A DNA stretch of 64,000 bases from Mesorhizobium sp. NZP2077 (GCF_013170805.1 NZ_CP051293.1:1742001-1806000); one strand, 5' to 3'. Positions 25,464 through 35,992 are shown, counted from the stretch's first letter. Numbers and translations are program-made. The notes: generated by a model not told the origin, from the sequence alone.

Positions 25464-26512
25464 GCCATGGAGCGCTTGTAGGCCAGGACCTCGCTCGGCA
25501 CGCTGAGACTTTGCAGCGAGCCAGGTGCTGAGCCGCCGATCCAGCCGAGAACCGAGCGGGCGAGCTCCGAGCCCGCCAGCCGGAAGTTCTCGTTGACGAT
25601 CAGCAGTTCGGGCCGAAACAGGTGCAAAAGGTCCGATGATTGCTTGGAGACGATATCGACGTCACGGCCAAGCTTGAAGCCCGCATCCTCGATGCCGGCG
25701 ACGAGCGCGAGCGTGGCGGCGGCGGCGCTGCTGACGATGCCGTCCGGCCTGATGTCGCGGCGCATCAACTGCGCGGTCCTCGTCCTGATCTGTTCGATCG
25801 AATGGTCGATCGACACGGTGCTGAACGGGATCTCGCTGGCGCCGACCTCGCTCAGCGCATCGGCAAAGCCGTTGACCGTATGGCCGTGATAAGTCAGTCC
25901 GACGGGTGGCGCCAGCAGAGCGAGCTTGCGGCGTCCCATGCTCGCAAGGCGCCGCACAGCTTCGACCGCGAAAGCGTGATTGTCGAAATCATGATAGGGG
26001 TGGACCAGCCCCATGTCGGTACGGCCATGCGTGGCAAAAGGAATGCCGTGCTCCAGCAAATAGCGGGCCCTGGCATCATTCGGCTGCGTGCGGGAAATGA
26101 TGACGCCATCGGCGGAACCGGTCTCGACCAGATAGCGTATGGGGTCGAGCGGATCCTGTGAACGCGAATAGGGCGTGACGATCAGGTGATAGGGCGTGTC
26201 GGCGAGCACTTCCGAAACGCCGTAGATGATATCCGAGACGAAGCTCATGATCTCGCGCTCGGTGTTGAGTACGAGGCTGATGACGTTGGTCCTGCCGGTG
26301 CGCAGGCGTACGCCAGCACGGTTCGGCCGGTAGCCGATCTGCTTGGCGACCAGCTGGACGCGGCGCCTGGTCTCGGCGCCGATCTCCGGCGCGTCCTTCA
26401 GGGCGCGCGATACGGTGGTGACGCCGAGCCCGGTCATGAAGGCAAGCGTCTTCAGCGTCGGCCGCTCGCTGGCCGAATTCTCGTCGTTCTTTTCCGTACG
26501 CCGTTTGTCCAT
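25460..26512 (-). CDS. LacI-family repressor of the adjacent sugar importer
   Basis: A 350-residue regulator. The helix-turn-helix and hinge helix occupy about residues 17-72 ('TLKTLAFMTGLGVTTVSRALKDAPEIGAETRRRVQLVAKQIGYRPNRAG'). The rest is the periplasmic-binding-like effector domain. It is divergent from the importer genes. Two near-identical operator sequences lie in the shared 407-bp region, one in its own leader and one at the importer promoter. Autoregulation and repression by looping are likely. Confidence 0.92.
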   Translation of the reverse strand: MDKRRTEKNDENSASERPTLKTLAFMTGLGVTTVSRALKDAPEIGAETRRRVQLVAKQIGYRPNRAGVRLRTGRTNVISLVLNTEREIMSFVSDIIYGVSEVLADTPYHLIVTPYSRSQDPLDPIRYLVETGSADGVIISRTQPNDARARYLLEHGIPFATHGRTDMGLVHPYHDFDNHAFAVEAVRRLASMGRRKLALLAPPVGLTYHGHTVNGFADALSEVGASEIPFSTVSIDHSIEQIRTRTAQLMRRDIRPDGIVSSAAAATLALVAGIEDAGFKLGRDVDIVSKQSSDLLHLFRPELLIVNENFRLAGSELARSVLGWIGGSAPGSLQSLSVPSEVLAYKRSMA

Positions 26513-26611
26513 TTGTCCCGCCCGTCAGGCGCATAGCAGCCGCAGACCGGGTCGGCAATCGCCGTGATTGGCGGTGCGGCACGATTCCGGGCCCGGCGCG
26601 ATGTCAATATA

Positions 26612-26625
26612 CTGAAACGTTACAG
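26612..26625. promoter_or_regulatory. LacI-family operator 1
   Basis: CTGAAACGTTACAG, a near-palindrome with the central CG step typical of LacI operators, 100 bp before the repressor gene. It is the exact reverse complement of operator 2 at 26888-26901. Confidence 0.75.
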
Positions 26626-26854
26626 ATTGCCAGTCTCAGGGGGCGACCTGGTGGATAGGCAAGCAGACACGTGATCGTGGATTCCCTTGAGAATCCAAGG
26701 CTAAACGTCGCCCTAACTGCCTTTTCACCGCCTTTCATGGAAGGCCCGTCTGTTTTGCGGTGCGGTAGCTCATATTGCGGCGCACAATGGACTCGTTGGC
26801 TTACGCATTTTGTTCGCAGCTCGAAAAAATATCAGACGGCGATCACGCTTGGGG

Positions 26855-26883
26855 TTGCGTCATTCCTGCAATTGCCTTATCCA
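26855..26883 (+). promoter_or_regulatory. putative promoter of the sugar importer operon
   Basis: TTGCGT and TATCCA with 17-base spacing, directly before operator 2, which would cover the start of transcription. Each hexamer matches its consensus at 4 of 6 positions, so this is tentative. Confidence 0.3.
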
Positions 26884-26885
26884 AA

Positions 26886-26903
26886 ATCTGTAACGTTTCA
26901 GAT
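26886..26903. promoter_or_regulatory. LacI-family operator 2
   Basis: ATCTGTAACGTTTCAGAT, an 18-bp palindrome with a single mismatched pair, 16 bp before the start codon of the binding-protein gene. It is an inverted copy of operator 1, 276 bp away centre to centre. Confidence 0.78.
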
Positions 26904-26919
26904 TCTGGGAGGAACCGAA

Positions 26920-28176
26920 ATGCGATACAGGATTTTGACCGCTGCGCTGGCAGCATCGGCGGCGCTACAGTTTGCCGGCACGGCCAAGGCCACGGACCTG
27001 GAAGTCATCCACTGGTGGACGTCGAAGGGCGAGTCGGCGGCGGTCTCGCAGTTCGCAAAGGCCTTTGACAACGACGGCCATGGCGACAAGTGGGTGGACA
27101 GCGCGATTGCCCTGGGTGAAACCGCCCGCTCGACCGTCATGCAGCGTGTGCTCGGCGGCGATCCGCCCGGTGCGGCCCAGTTCAATCCCGGTCGCCAGTA
27201 CGAGGAGCTGATCTCGGGCGGCAAGCTGCTCGACCTCACCGATGTCGCGACCGCTGGCAAGTGGGATCAAGTCATTCGCCCGAAGGCGATCGGCAGCGCC
27301 TGCCTTGTCGACGGTCATTGGTGGTGCGTTCCGGTCAATATTCATTCGAACTACTGGGCCTGGTACTCCAAGCCGGTGTTCGAGAAAGCCGGCGTGCCGG
27401 AGCCGAAGAATCTGGCCGATTTCATTGCGGCCGCGCCGAAGATCAAGGAAGCAGGCCTCATTCCCTTCGCCATCGGCGGCGACGGAAACGGCTGGCAGAT
27501 CCAGTTGCTCTTCCAGGACATGGTCACAGAGGCTCTAGGCGTCGCCAAGCGCGACGAGATGTATACGAAGAAGAGCGCCGAAATTGCCGGCGGCCCCGAG
27601 ATGAAAGGCGTCTTCACGCAGTTGAGGACGCTGAAGCAGTTCACCGACAATGGCTACGCCAACCGCAATTGGAACGACACCACCAATCTGGTGATCACCG
27701 GCAAGGCCGGACTTCAGGTGATGGGCGACTGGGCGCGCGGCGAATTCGCGGCCGCCGGCATGACCGGCGTCAAGGATTTCGGCTGCATGATCGGCTTGAA
27801 CGAGGCCAAGCCGGTGGTCAGCACCGACGGCGATATCATCGTTTTCTTCAAGCAGAACAATCCGGATGTCGAGGCAGCGCAGAAGCGTCTTGCCGCACTG
27901 CTCATCAGCCCTGAGGTTCAGGTCGCCTTCAACAACGCCAAGGGTTCGATGCCCGTGCGTGGCGATGTCGACATGTCGACGGCCGACCCGTGCATGCAGA
28001 AGTCGCTGAAAGCGGTGGAAGATCCGGCCAACATCGTCACCGCGACCAACCGGTTCATCACCGAGAACACCAACCAGCAGCTCAATGAGCTCGTCGCGCA
28101 ATTCTTCGCCGACGACTCCATGACAGCTGACGACGCTACCGCGAAGTTCGCTACCATCATCGGAAATTCCGACTAG
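26920..28176 (+). CDS. sugar ABC transporter substrate-binding protein (glucose/mannose GtsA-like)
   Basis: A 418-residue periplasmic sugar-binding protein of the SBP_bac_1 class. The start at 26920 follows GGGAGG and begins a signal peptide (about 23 residues, ending 'GTAKAT'). The frame is open upstream but carries no family features there. 'DLEVIHWWTSKGESAAV', 'GDPPGAAQFNPGRQ' and 'VPVNIHSNYWAWYSKPVFEKAGV' recall glucose/mannose-binding proteins of the GtsA type. The downstream genes point to a sugar processed by oxidation, so the ligand is not certain. Confidence 0.88.
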   Translation: MRYRILTAALAASAALQFAGTAKATDLEVIHWWTSKGESAAVSQFAKAFDNDGHGDKWVDSAIALGETARSTVMQRVLGGDPPGAAQFNPGRQYEELISGGKLLDLTDVATAGKWDQVIRPKAIGSACLVDGHWWCVPVNIHSNYWAWYSKPVFEKAGVPEPKNLADFIAAAPKIKEAGLIPFAIGGDGNGWQIQLLFQDMVTEALGVAKRDEMYTKKSAEIAGGPEMKGVFTQLRTLKQFTDNGYANRNWNDTTNLVITGKAGLQVMGDWARGEFAAAGMTGVKDFGCMIGLNEAKPVVSTDGDIIVFFKQNNPDVEAAQKRLAALLISPEVQVAFNNAKGSMPVRGDVDMSTADPCMQKSLKAVEDPANIVTATNRFITENTNQQLNELVAQFFADDSMTADDATAKFATIIGNSD

Positions 28177-28331
28177 GAGCCGTTCCACCTCGGCTCGTCA
28201 AGCAGAAAGCCTTTGTCGGCGGGCTGACAATCGCAGGATCGGAAGCCGTAGCGGTTGTGAATCTGGCGGAGGCTGACTTTCGCGTCGCCAGACGATCCCG
28301 GTGTATCGGTAGAAGCGGAGAAAGACGGACG

Positions 28332-29228
28332 ATGCAGAGGAGCTGGAGGCGCAGATTTCACCTGCCTGCCGTCATCGGCACGATACCGATGATTCTCGTT
28401 GCCGTCGGCGTCTTTGTGATCGGCATCGGCTTCTCGGTGCTATGGTCGTTCACCAGTTCCAAGCTCTTCCCCAATTACGATTTCGTCGGCCTGGCGCAGT
28501 ACAGGCGGCTATGGGCCGACAGCCGCTGGCTCGTCTCGGTCAACAACATCTGGTTCTTCGGCCTGATGTCGATCACCTGCAACATGGTGTTCGGCTATCT
28601 GCTCGCCGTTTTCATGGACCAGCGCATCCGCCAGGAAGACCTGTTCCGCTCGATCTTCCTGTATCCCTTCGCCATGTCGCTGATCGTCACCGGTCTCGTC
28701 TGGCAGTGGGTGCTCGATCCCAATCTCGGCCTGCAGGAGGCCATGCGCAACCTGGGCTGGTCGAGCTTCAGCTTCGCCCCCCTGGTTGACGCCAACACCG
28801 CGATCTACGCGCTGGTCGTGGCGGGCATCTGGCAGGGCTCGGGCGTGACGATGGCGATCCTGCTTGCCGGCCTGCGCGGGGTTGACGAGGAGATCTGGAA
28901 GGCAGCGAGGGTCGACGGCATCCCGACATGGCGCACGCATGTTTCCATCGTGGCGCCGATGATGAAGGGCGCCTTCGCCACCGCCTTCGTTCTCCAATGT
29001 GTCGGCGTGGTGCGCGTCTACGACCTGGTCATTGCCATGACTGGCGGTGGGCCGGGCATCGCCACGTCGATGCCGGCGGTCTATGTGATCCAGCTGATCA
29101 CTGTGCGCCAGAACGTCGGCCAGGGCATGGCCGCGGCAACGATGATGCTGCTGCCGGTGCTGGTCGTGCTGGCGTTCGGCGGACTTGTCATGTGGCGGCG
29201 CAATCGCCAGCGGGAAGCAGCCCTATGA
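28332..29228 (+). CDS. sugar ABC transporter permease (MalF/GtsB type)
   Basis: A 298-residue permease with six predicted membrane helices, the first at about residues 15-37. The EAA coupling motif reads 'DEEIWKAARVDGIPTWRTHVSIVAPMM'. The start at 28332 (MQRSWRRR) has a GGAG site and a basic N-terminus. The frame is open upstream but is unlikely to be coding. It overlaps the next permease by 4 bp (ATGA). Confidence 0.92.
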   Translation: MQRSWRRRFHLPAVIGTIPMILVAVGVFVIGIGFSVLWSFTSSKLFPNYDFVGLAQYRRLWADSRWLVSVNNIWFFGLMSITCNMVFGYLLAVFMDQRIRQEDLFRSIFLYPFAMSLIVTGLVWQWVLDPNLGLQEAMRNLGWSSFSFAPLVDANTAIYALVVAGIWQGSGVTMAILLAGLRGVDEEIWKAARVDGIPTWRTHVSIVAPMMKGAFATAFVLQCVGVVRVYDLVIAMTGGGPGIATSMPAVYVIQLITVRQNVGQGMAAATMMLLPVLVVLAFGGLVMWRRNRQREAAL

Positions 29229-30148
29229 CCGCCGGCGTGATCACCACTCAAGAACAGCCGGATCAGGCTGGCGTCGCGCCGTTCGGGCCGAAACCACGCC
29301 GGACATCTGTCGGGCGCATCGGCCTCTATGCGTTCCTGGTCGTTGCGGCGCTCTTCTTCCTCATCCCGGTCTACATCATGATCGTCACATCGCTGAAGGG
29401 GATGCCGGAGATCAGGCTCGGGCATCTTTTCAACTTTCCGGTCGAGCCGACCTTTCAGCCCTGGGCCGACGCCTGGCTCCATGCCTGCACCGGCCGCGAC
29501 TGCTTCGGCCTCAGCCCAGGCTTCTACAATTCGGTGAAGATCACCGTGCCGAGCGTGATCATCTCGATCATCTGTGCCTCGATTAACGGTTATGCGCTCA
29601 CCTTCTGGCCCTACAGGGGCGCCAATCTGCTATTCGGGTTGCTCGTTTTCGGTGCCTTCGTGCCCTATCAGGTCGTGATCTATCCGCTGATCATCGGCCT
29701 GAGCTCGGTCGGGCTGTTCGCGACCCTTCCTGGCATCATCATCGTGCACACGATCTTCGGGATGCCCATCCTGACGCTGCTGTTCCGCAATTTCTACGCG
29801 GCACTGCCGGTGGAGCTGTTCAAGGCGGCGCGTGTCGACGGGGCGGGTTTCTGGCGCATCTTTTTCTCCATCATGCTGCCGATGTCGGTGCCGATCACCG
29901 TCGTCGCTATCATCCTGCAAGTAACCGGCATCTGGAACGACTTCCTGTTCGGCATCGTGTTCGCCGGGCGATCGAACTGGCCAATGACCGTGCAGCTCAA
30001 CAACATCGTCAACACCACGACCGGCGTGCGGGAGTACAATGTCAACATGGCGGCGACCATCCTGACGGCGGCGGTGCCCCTGCTCATCTACTTCGTCTCG
30101 GGAAGATGGTTCGTGCGCGGCATCGCCGCCGGTGCGGTGAAAGGCTAG
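29225..30148 (+). CDS. sugar ABC transporter permease (MalG/GtsC type)
   Basis: A 307-residue permease. A cytoplasmic N-terminus of about 35 residues precedes the first helix ('IGLYAFLVVAALFFLIPVYIMIVTSLKG'). The coupling motif 'PVELFKAARVDGAGFWRIFFSIMLPMSVP' is near residue 200. ATG 29225 is taken because it overlaps the preceding stop. It pairs with the upstream permease to form the channel. Confidence 0.92.
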   Translation: MTAGVITTQEQPDQAGVAPFGPKPRRTSVGRIGLYAFLVVAALFFLIPVYIMIVTSLKGMPEIRLGHLFNFPVEPTFQPWADAWLHACTGRDCFGLSPGFYNSVKITVPSVIISIICASINGYALTFWPYRGANLLFGLLVFGAFVPYQVVIYPLIIGLSSVGLFATLPGIIIVHTIFGMPILTLLFRNFYAALPVELFKAARVDGAGFWRIFFSIMLPMSVPITVVAIILQVTGIWNDFLFGIVFAGRSNWPMTVQLNNIVNTTTGVREYNVNMAATILTAAVPLLIYFVSGRWFVRGIAAGAVKG

Positions 30149-30153
30149 TGGAT

Positions 30154-31248
<1,095 letters not shown>

Positions 31249-31306
31249 TCTCTCCCCAAGAACCATCCCCCAAGCCCCACCATACCAAGCAGAACGGACA
31301 AAGACG

Positions 31307-32053
31307 ATGAACTGGTCATTCCAACTTTACAGCGCCCGCAATTTCCAGCCCTGGGAAGGCGTGCTCGCGACACTCGGCAAGCTTGGCTACACGCAAGTTG
31401 AAGGCTTCGGCGGCGTCTATGCCGATCCCAAGGCCTTCCGCGCCGAACTCGACAAGAACGGCCTTGCCATGCCGACCGGGCACTTCTCCATCGACGCGCT
31501 GGAGAAGGATTTCGACGGCGTGCGCAGGATCGCCGAGGCGCTCGACATCAAGCTCTTGATCTGTCCCTATCTGCTGGCCGAGAACAGGCCGTCCGATGCC
31601 GCCGGCTGGCGCGGCTTCGGCGAGCGTCTGGCCAAGGTCGGCGAGGTGGCCTCGAAGGCCGGCTACGGCTTTGCCTGGCACAACCATGATTTCGAGTTCA
31701 AGGCACTCGCCGACGGCTCGGTGCCGCAGGACCACATCCTGTCTTCCGCTCCCGGTATCGGCTGGGAGATGGACCTCGCCTGGGTGGTGCGCGGTGGCGC
31801 CGATCCGCTGCCCTGGATCGAAAAGCACGGCAAGCGCATCGTCGCCGTACATGTGAAGGACATTGCAAAGCCGGGCGAAGGACTGGATGAGGATGGCTGG
31901 TCGGATGTCGGCCACGGCACGATCGACTGGGCCGGCCTGATCAAACTGTTGCGGGCCAAGAGCGCGGCAAATTACTTTGTCATGGAACAGGACAATCCCA
32001 ACGACATCGAGCGCTTCGCCCGCCGCTCGATCGCATCCGTCAAGGCTTACTAG
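31307..32053 (+). CDS. sugar isomerase/epimerase-like TIM-barrel protein
   Basis: A 248-residue protein of the xylose isomerase-like (AP endonuclease 2) superfamily. It starts 'MNWSFQLYSARNF'. Metal ligands are plausible in 'FAWHNHDFEF', 'GWEMDLAWVVRGG' and 'VAVHVKD'. Such proteins beside a Gfo/Idh/MocA oxidoreductase often act on 3-keto-sugars or inositol-like compounds; the E. coli ycj locus (YcjR, YcjS) is a similar pair. The actual substrate here is unknown. It follows the importer ATPase by 58 bp and precedes the oxidoreductase by 11 bp. Confidence 0.82.
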   Translation: MNWSFQLYSARNFQPWEGVLATLGKLGYTQVEGFGGVYADPKAFRAELDKNGLAMPTGHFSIDALEKDFDGVRRIAEALDIKLLICPYLLAENRPSDAAGWRGFGERLAKVGEVASKAGYGFAWHNHDFEFKALADGSVPQDHILSSAPGIGWEMDLAWVVRGGADPLPWIEKHGKRIVAVHVKDIAKPGEGLDEDGWSDVGHGTIDWAGLIKLLRAKSAANYFVMEQDNPNDIERFARRSIASVKAY

Positions 32054-32064
32054 GAACAATCATC

Positions 32065-33222
32065 ATGGCAAAGAAGCTGGGTACTGGGAAACTGGGTATT
32101 GGCGTCATCGGCTGCGGCAACATCTCGAAGGCGTATTTCTCGCTGGCGCCGCTGTTTCGCGGCATCGAGATGCGTGCCTGCGCCGACATCAACATGGACG
32201 CGGCGAGGGCGCGGGCCAAGGAATTCAAGCTGCGCGCCGATACCGTCGAGGACCTGCTCAAGGCCGACGACATCGACATCATCGTCAATCTGACCATTCC
32301 GGCCGTGCATTACGAGGTGTCGAAACGGGTGCTCGACGCCGGCAAGCACGTCTATTCCGAAAAGCCGTTCGTGCTCTCGCTCAAGGAGGGCCAGGACCTC
32401 AAGGCGCGGGCCGAGAAAAAAGGGCTGCGCATCGGCTCGGCGCCCGACACTTTCCTCGGCGGCGCGCACCAGCTGGTGCGTGAACTGATCGACGAGGGCA
32501 AGCTCGGCAAGATCACCAGCGGTACCTGCCATGTCATGGGTCATGGCATGGAGCATTGGCACCCCAATCCGGATTTCTTCTTCCAGCCGGGCGCCGGACC
32601 GGTGCTCGATATCGGGCCGTACTACATCACCAATCTGATCCAGCTGATCGGGCCGGTGAAGCAGGTGGCGGCTTTCGCGACGACTCCGGCCAAGGAGCGG
32701 ACGATTTCGTCAAAGCCGCGCGCGGGCGAAAAAATCCCCGTCAACACGCCGACCACAATCCACGGCCTGCTGGAGTTCGAGAATGGCGCCGTGGTGACGC
32801 TGAACACCAGCTGGGATGTCTGGGCTCATGGCCACGCGCCGATGGAACTCTATGGCGAGGCGGGCACGGTGTTCGTGCCGGACCCGAACTTCTTCGGCGG
32901 CGACGTGCGCTTCACCGAAGAAGGCAAGCCGGTCAAGAAGCTGCCGAAATGGAAGCATCCGCTTGGCGTTCCCAACGAGATGCACGGTCAGGGCATGATG
33001 GCCAATTACCGCACATCAGGCCTCGCCGACATGGCGCTGGCGATCGTCGAGGGGCGGCCGCACCGCTGTTCGATGGAACTGGGGCTGCATGCCGTCGATA
33101 TCATGACCGGCATCCTGCGTTCCGGCGAGACGGGAAAATTCGTCGCCATGCAGACCACCTGCGAGCGGCCGGCCGCCCTTGGCGTCAAGGCAGCCAAGGA
33201 ACTGCTGGCGAAGAAAAAGTAG
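32065..33222 (+). CDS. Gfo/Idh/MocA-family NAD(P)-dependent sugar oxidoreductase
   Basis: 385 residues. The N-terminal Rossmann domain has 'IGVIGCGNISKAYFS' (about residues 11-25) and the family 'EKP' motif in 'HVYSEKPFVLSL'. The C-terminal alpha/beta domain contains 'GGAHQLVRELIDEGKLGKI' and 'VLDIGPYYITNLIQLIGPV', where the Lys-Asp-His type catalytic positions are expected. It is last in the LacI-controlled cluster. It probably oxidises a ring hydroxyl, for instance to a 3-keto-sugar, working with the neighbouring isomerase. Confidence 0.9.
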   Translation: MAKKLGTGKLGIGVIGCGNISKAYFSLAPLFRGIEMRACADINMDAARARAKEFKLRADTVEDLLKADDIDIIVNLTIPAVHYEVSKRVLDAGKHVYSEKPFVLSLKEGQDLKARAEKKGLRIGSAPDTFLGGAHQLVRELIDEGKLGKITSGTCHVMGHGMEHWHPNPDFFFQPGAGPVLDIGPYYITNLIQLIGPVKQVAAFATTPAKERTISSKPRAGEKIPVNTPTTIHGLLEFENGAVVTLNTSWDVWAHGHAPMELYGEAGTVFVPDPNFFGGDVRFTEEGKPVKKLPKWKHPLGVPNEMHGQGMMANYRTSGLADMALAIVEGRPHRCSMELGLHAVDIMTGILRSGETGKFVAMQTTCERPAALGVKAAKELLAKKK

Positions 33223-33250
33223 GCCGCAGGGATTATCGATAATTTTTCAA

Positions 33251-33290
33251 ATCTCCCTCTCCCCGTTTCGCCGGGGAGGGGGTAAGGAGA
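33251..33290. repeat. CCCTCTCCCC...GGGGAGGGGG palindromic element
   Basis: An intergenic hairpin with arms CCTCTCCCCG and CGGGGAGG around TTTCG, followed by GTAAGGAGA. I recall this kind of element as frequent in Mesorhizobium and related genomes. It lies after the oxidoreductase gene and could stop or stabilise that transcript. Confidence 0.5.
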
Positions 33291-33354
33291 AGGCGAGCAT
33301 CGATTCAATTGTTCCTTCCGGCGATCCCCGCGCCGCCTGATCCTGAGGATTCCC

Positions 33355-34401
33355 ATGCCCTACATCGCCACAGAAAACCGCTACGAAAAAATGATCTACA
33401 ACCGTTGCGGACGGTCCGGTCTCAAGCTGCCGGCGATCTCGCTCGGCCTGTGGCACAATTTCGGCGATGACACGCCGCACAAGACGAAGCAGGCGATTGC
33501 CCGCAAGGCCTTCGACCTCGGTATCACCCATTTCGACCTCGCCAACAATTATGGGCCGCCGGCCGGCTCGGCGGAGACCGCTTTCGGCGAAATCCTGCGC
33601 ACTGACTTTGCCGCCTATCGCGACGAGCTGATCATCTCGACCAAGGCCGGCTATGAAATGTGGGCAGGGCCCTATGGCGAATGGGGCGGGCGCAAATACA
33701 TGCTGGCCAGCCTCGATCAGAGCCTGCAGCGGATGGGGCTCGACTATGTCGACATCTTCTATTCGCACCGCTTCGATCCCGACACACCGCTGGAAGAAAC
33801 CATGGGCGCGCTCGACCATGCGGTGCGCTCGGGCAAGGCCCTCTATGCCGGCATCTCGTCCTACAATTCGCAGCGCACCCGCGAGGCCGCCGATATACTG
33901 AAGCAGCTCGGCACGCCCTGCGTCATCCACCAGCCGAGCTATTCGATGCTGAACCGCTGGGTCGAGGAAGATGGCCTGCTCGATACGCTGGAAGGGCTCG
34001 GCGTCGGCTCGATCGTTTTCTCGCCGCTGGCGCAAGGCATGCTGACCGACAAATATCTCGGCGGCATCCCCGAAGGCAGCCGCGCCTCGCAGGGCAAGTC
34101 GCTGAAGACGGCCTTCATCAATGACCGCACCATCGCCAACATCAAGGCGCTCAACGCCATCGCCGGCAAGCGCGGCCAGACGCTGGCGCAGATGGCGCTG
34201 GCCTGGGTGCTGCGAAAGGGCAAGGTGACGTCGGCGCTGATCGGCGCCAGCCGGCCGGAGCAGGTCGAGGACTGCGTCGGCGCGCTGAACGTGCTTGACT
34301 TCAGCGATACCGAATTGGCCGAGATCGACAGCTACGCGCGCGAATCCGACATCAATCTGTGGGCGGCCTCCGCCGAGCGCAAAGGCCCGCCGAGGAAATA
34401 G
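33355..34401 (+). CDS. aldo/keto reductase of the YghZ (L-glyceraldehyde 3-phosphate reductase) type
   Basis: A 348-residue NADPH-dependent TIM-barrel reductase. 'THFDLANNYGPPAGSAE' carries the catalytic Asp and Tyr, 'LIISTKAGYEMW' the Lys and 'DIFYSHRFD' the His. The cofactor-binding end is 'SALIGASRPEQVEDC'. The 'GPYGEWGGRKYMLASLDQSLQRMGLDYVDIFY' stretch is characteristic of the YghZ/MgrA group. It is separated from the sugar cluster by a palindromic element, so it may be transcribed on its own. Confidence 0.88.
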   Translation: MPYIATENRYEKMIYNRCGRSGLKLPAISLGLWHNFGDDTPHKTKQAIARKAFDLGITHFDLANNYGPPAGSAETAFGEILRTDFAAYRDELIISTKAGYEMWAGPYGEWGGRKYMLASLDQSLQRMGLDYVDIFYSHRFDPDTPLEETMGALDHAVRSGKALYAGISSYNSQRTREAADILKQLGTPCVIHQPSYSMLNRWVEEDGLLDTLEGLGVGSIVFSPLAQGMLTDKYLGGIPEGSRASQGKSLKTAFINDRTIANIKALNAIAGKRGQTLAQMALAWVLRKGKVTSALIGASRPEQVEDCVGALNVLDFSDTELAEIDSYARESDINLWAASAERKGPPRK

Positions 34402-34444
34402 GGTTGCCAAGGGAATAGCTCCATTTGGCAAGCCGGCAAAACAG

Positions 34445-34471
34445 AAACGGCGGGACATATCCCGCCGTTTT
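34445..34471. terminator. bidirectional Rho-independent terminator
   Basis: AAACGGCGGG-acatat-CCCGCCGTTT forms a perfect 10-bp stem with T-runs on both sides. It serves the rightward aldo/keto reductase gene and the leftward protease gene, which converge here. Confidence 0.85.
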
Positions 34472-34494
34472 CATGTGAAAGCAAATGCCGCGTT

Positions 34495-35592
34495 TCAGGG
34501 CGTCTTCGGCTTCTGGGCGGTGCCCAGTCCTGCCTTCGGTTTTTCCGGCGCGGGAGCAGGGGTCTTCATCTTCGCCTCGATCCAGCCGCCATAGTTGGCC
34601 AGCCGCGTGTAGATGCCATAGGCGTCCTTGTGGCCGCAGGCCGCACTGCCGTCGGCCGGGCCTTCGCCCCAACTGACGACGCCGACCTGGACCGGGCCAT
34701 CAGCGCCAGTGATGAACAGCGGGCCGCCGCTGTCGCCGTTGCAGGCATCGCGCACGCCGCTGGTGGTGCCGGCGCAGATCATATTGCTGGTCAGCGGGTC
34801 GGTCATGTCGGCGGCGATGGCGTTGGCGGCGGCATCGATGCCCTTTTCCGAATAGCGCATGCGGTGGGACAGATCGCCAAGGGCTGCCTTCAGATCATGT
34901 GCATAGATGGCCTTGATGCCGCTGTTGCAGGCCTTGTTCGGCTGCAGATCGAGGTCGGCGACCATCAGCGTGGTCGGGAACGTCCCGTCCTGCATCTTGC
35001 CCCAGCCGGTGACGGTGGTTTTGCCGGTGTCGGGGGTCGCCTCGTGGGTAAGCTTGATGGTCGGCGCATCGGCCGTATCCGCAAGCCGGAGCAGGCCAAG
35101 GTCGTTGTCGAGCGTCTGCTCGCTATAACCCTCGTTGACGATGACCTGCACCACTTTGTGGCGCTTGCCTTCGCTGAGGTCGGTGGCGCCCGTCAGCACG
35201 GTGACCGAATCCGGCGAGATCGGCTTGCCCTTGTCGTTGAGGCAGTGCGCCGCCGTCAGCACCCATTGCGGCGCGATCAGGCTGCCGCCGCAGAATTGCG
35301 CATTGGCCTGCGAGGCGGGATTCTCGTCCAGCCTGGCGGAGGTGAGCAACGCAACCTGGAAAGGATAGGCGCCCTTTTCAGCTTGGTTGCCGCCATAGAC
35401 CCGGTCGGCGCCCTCGGGGTTTTCCGCCGCCGCCTTGGCCCTGGCATCGTTCACCCGCTGCATCGGCGAGACCGCCGCTTCGGGCCTTGCGGTACTTTCA
35501 TCCGCCTGGCCGGTGTTGATTGATACAAAGCCAGCGGCAATGCCAAGCAGCGATGCGGCAGCGATTGGTCCGAACCGATTTGTGATGTGCAC
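34495..35592 (-). CDS. exported trypsin-like serine protease (S1 family)
   Basis: A 365-residue secreted protease. GTG 35592 is chosen because GGAGG precedes it and a signal peptide follows (about residues 1-30). The catalytic triad is His116 ('VLTAAHC'), Asp164 ('LDNDLGLL') and Ser288 ('CNGDSGGP'). Asp282, six residues before the Ser, is the S1 residue that gives Arg/Lys specificity. 'ADR-VYGG' at 62-68 looks like a zymogen activation site. An insertion at about 223-268 is longer than in trypsin, and the C-terminus is Pro/Lys-rich. It is divergent from the V8-like protease gene. Confidence 0.92.
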   Translation of the reverse strand: MHITNRFGPIAAASLLGIAAGFVSINTGQADESTARPEAAVSPMQRVNDARAKAAAENPEGADRVYGGNQAEKGAYPFQVALLTSARLDENPASQANAQFCGGSLIAPQWVLTAAHCLNDKGKPISPDSVTVLTGATDLSEGKRHKVVQVIVNEGYSEQTLDNDLGLLRLADTADAPTIKLTHEATPDTGKTTVTGWGKMQDGTFPTTLMVADLDLQPNKACNSGIKAIYAHDLKAALGDLSHRMRYSEKGIDAAANAIAADMTDPLTSNMICAGTTSGVRDACNGDSGGPLFITGADGPVQVGVVSWGEGPADGSAACGHKDAYGIYTRLANYGGWIEAKMKTPAPAPEKPKAGLGTAQKPKTP

Positions 35593-35992
35593 CTGAACCC
35601 TCCTGAGACAATTCTCCCGCGCAGATCGACGCCGGGCATTGTGCAAGGAGGTGCTGCCGGTTCAGCGATCCGCACGCGTGCCGTATCGAAATGGCGCGCG
35701 ATCGGTCACAAAACCGAAGCCCACTTTTGCTAACCGTGCCCGCGAGTAGAACCCGCACAAAATCCTATAGCCCCCCACGGGCTACGTGGAAGCGATTTGT
35801 CATTGCCAATCTAGGATTATTTTAGGCAGTATGTCGCGATGGGGTCTTTTGGCGGGGGCTTAGATTGACCGTGGCAAACAACGAACCGGTGCGTACGCCG
35901 ATTGCCTTAACCATTTTTTCGCTACCACCACGATCTCGACAATATTTCTGTATTTTGATCCAGTCCTTGCTGACTTTTGGGAGAGTCTCACC
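35593..35992. other. 400-bp divergent promoter region between two protease genes
   Basis: No gene or strong motif is evident. The stretch is AT-richer than its flanks toward 35930 ('AATATTTCTGTATTTTGATCC') and ends with a GGGAGA ribosome-binding site for the rightward gene. Confidence 0.5.

Noticed and set aside
26679..26697. Inverted repeat GGATTC-CCTTGA-GAATCC in the LacI/importer gap
   Set aside because: Short arms and no second copy. It could be an operator for an outside regulator, but there is too little to support a feature.
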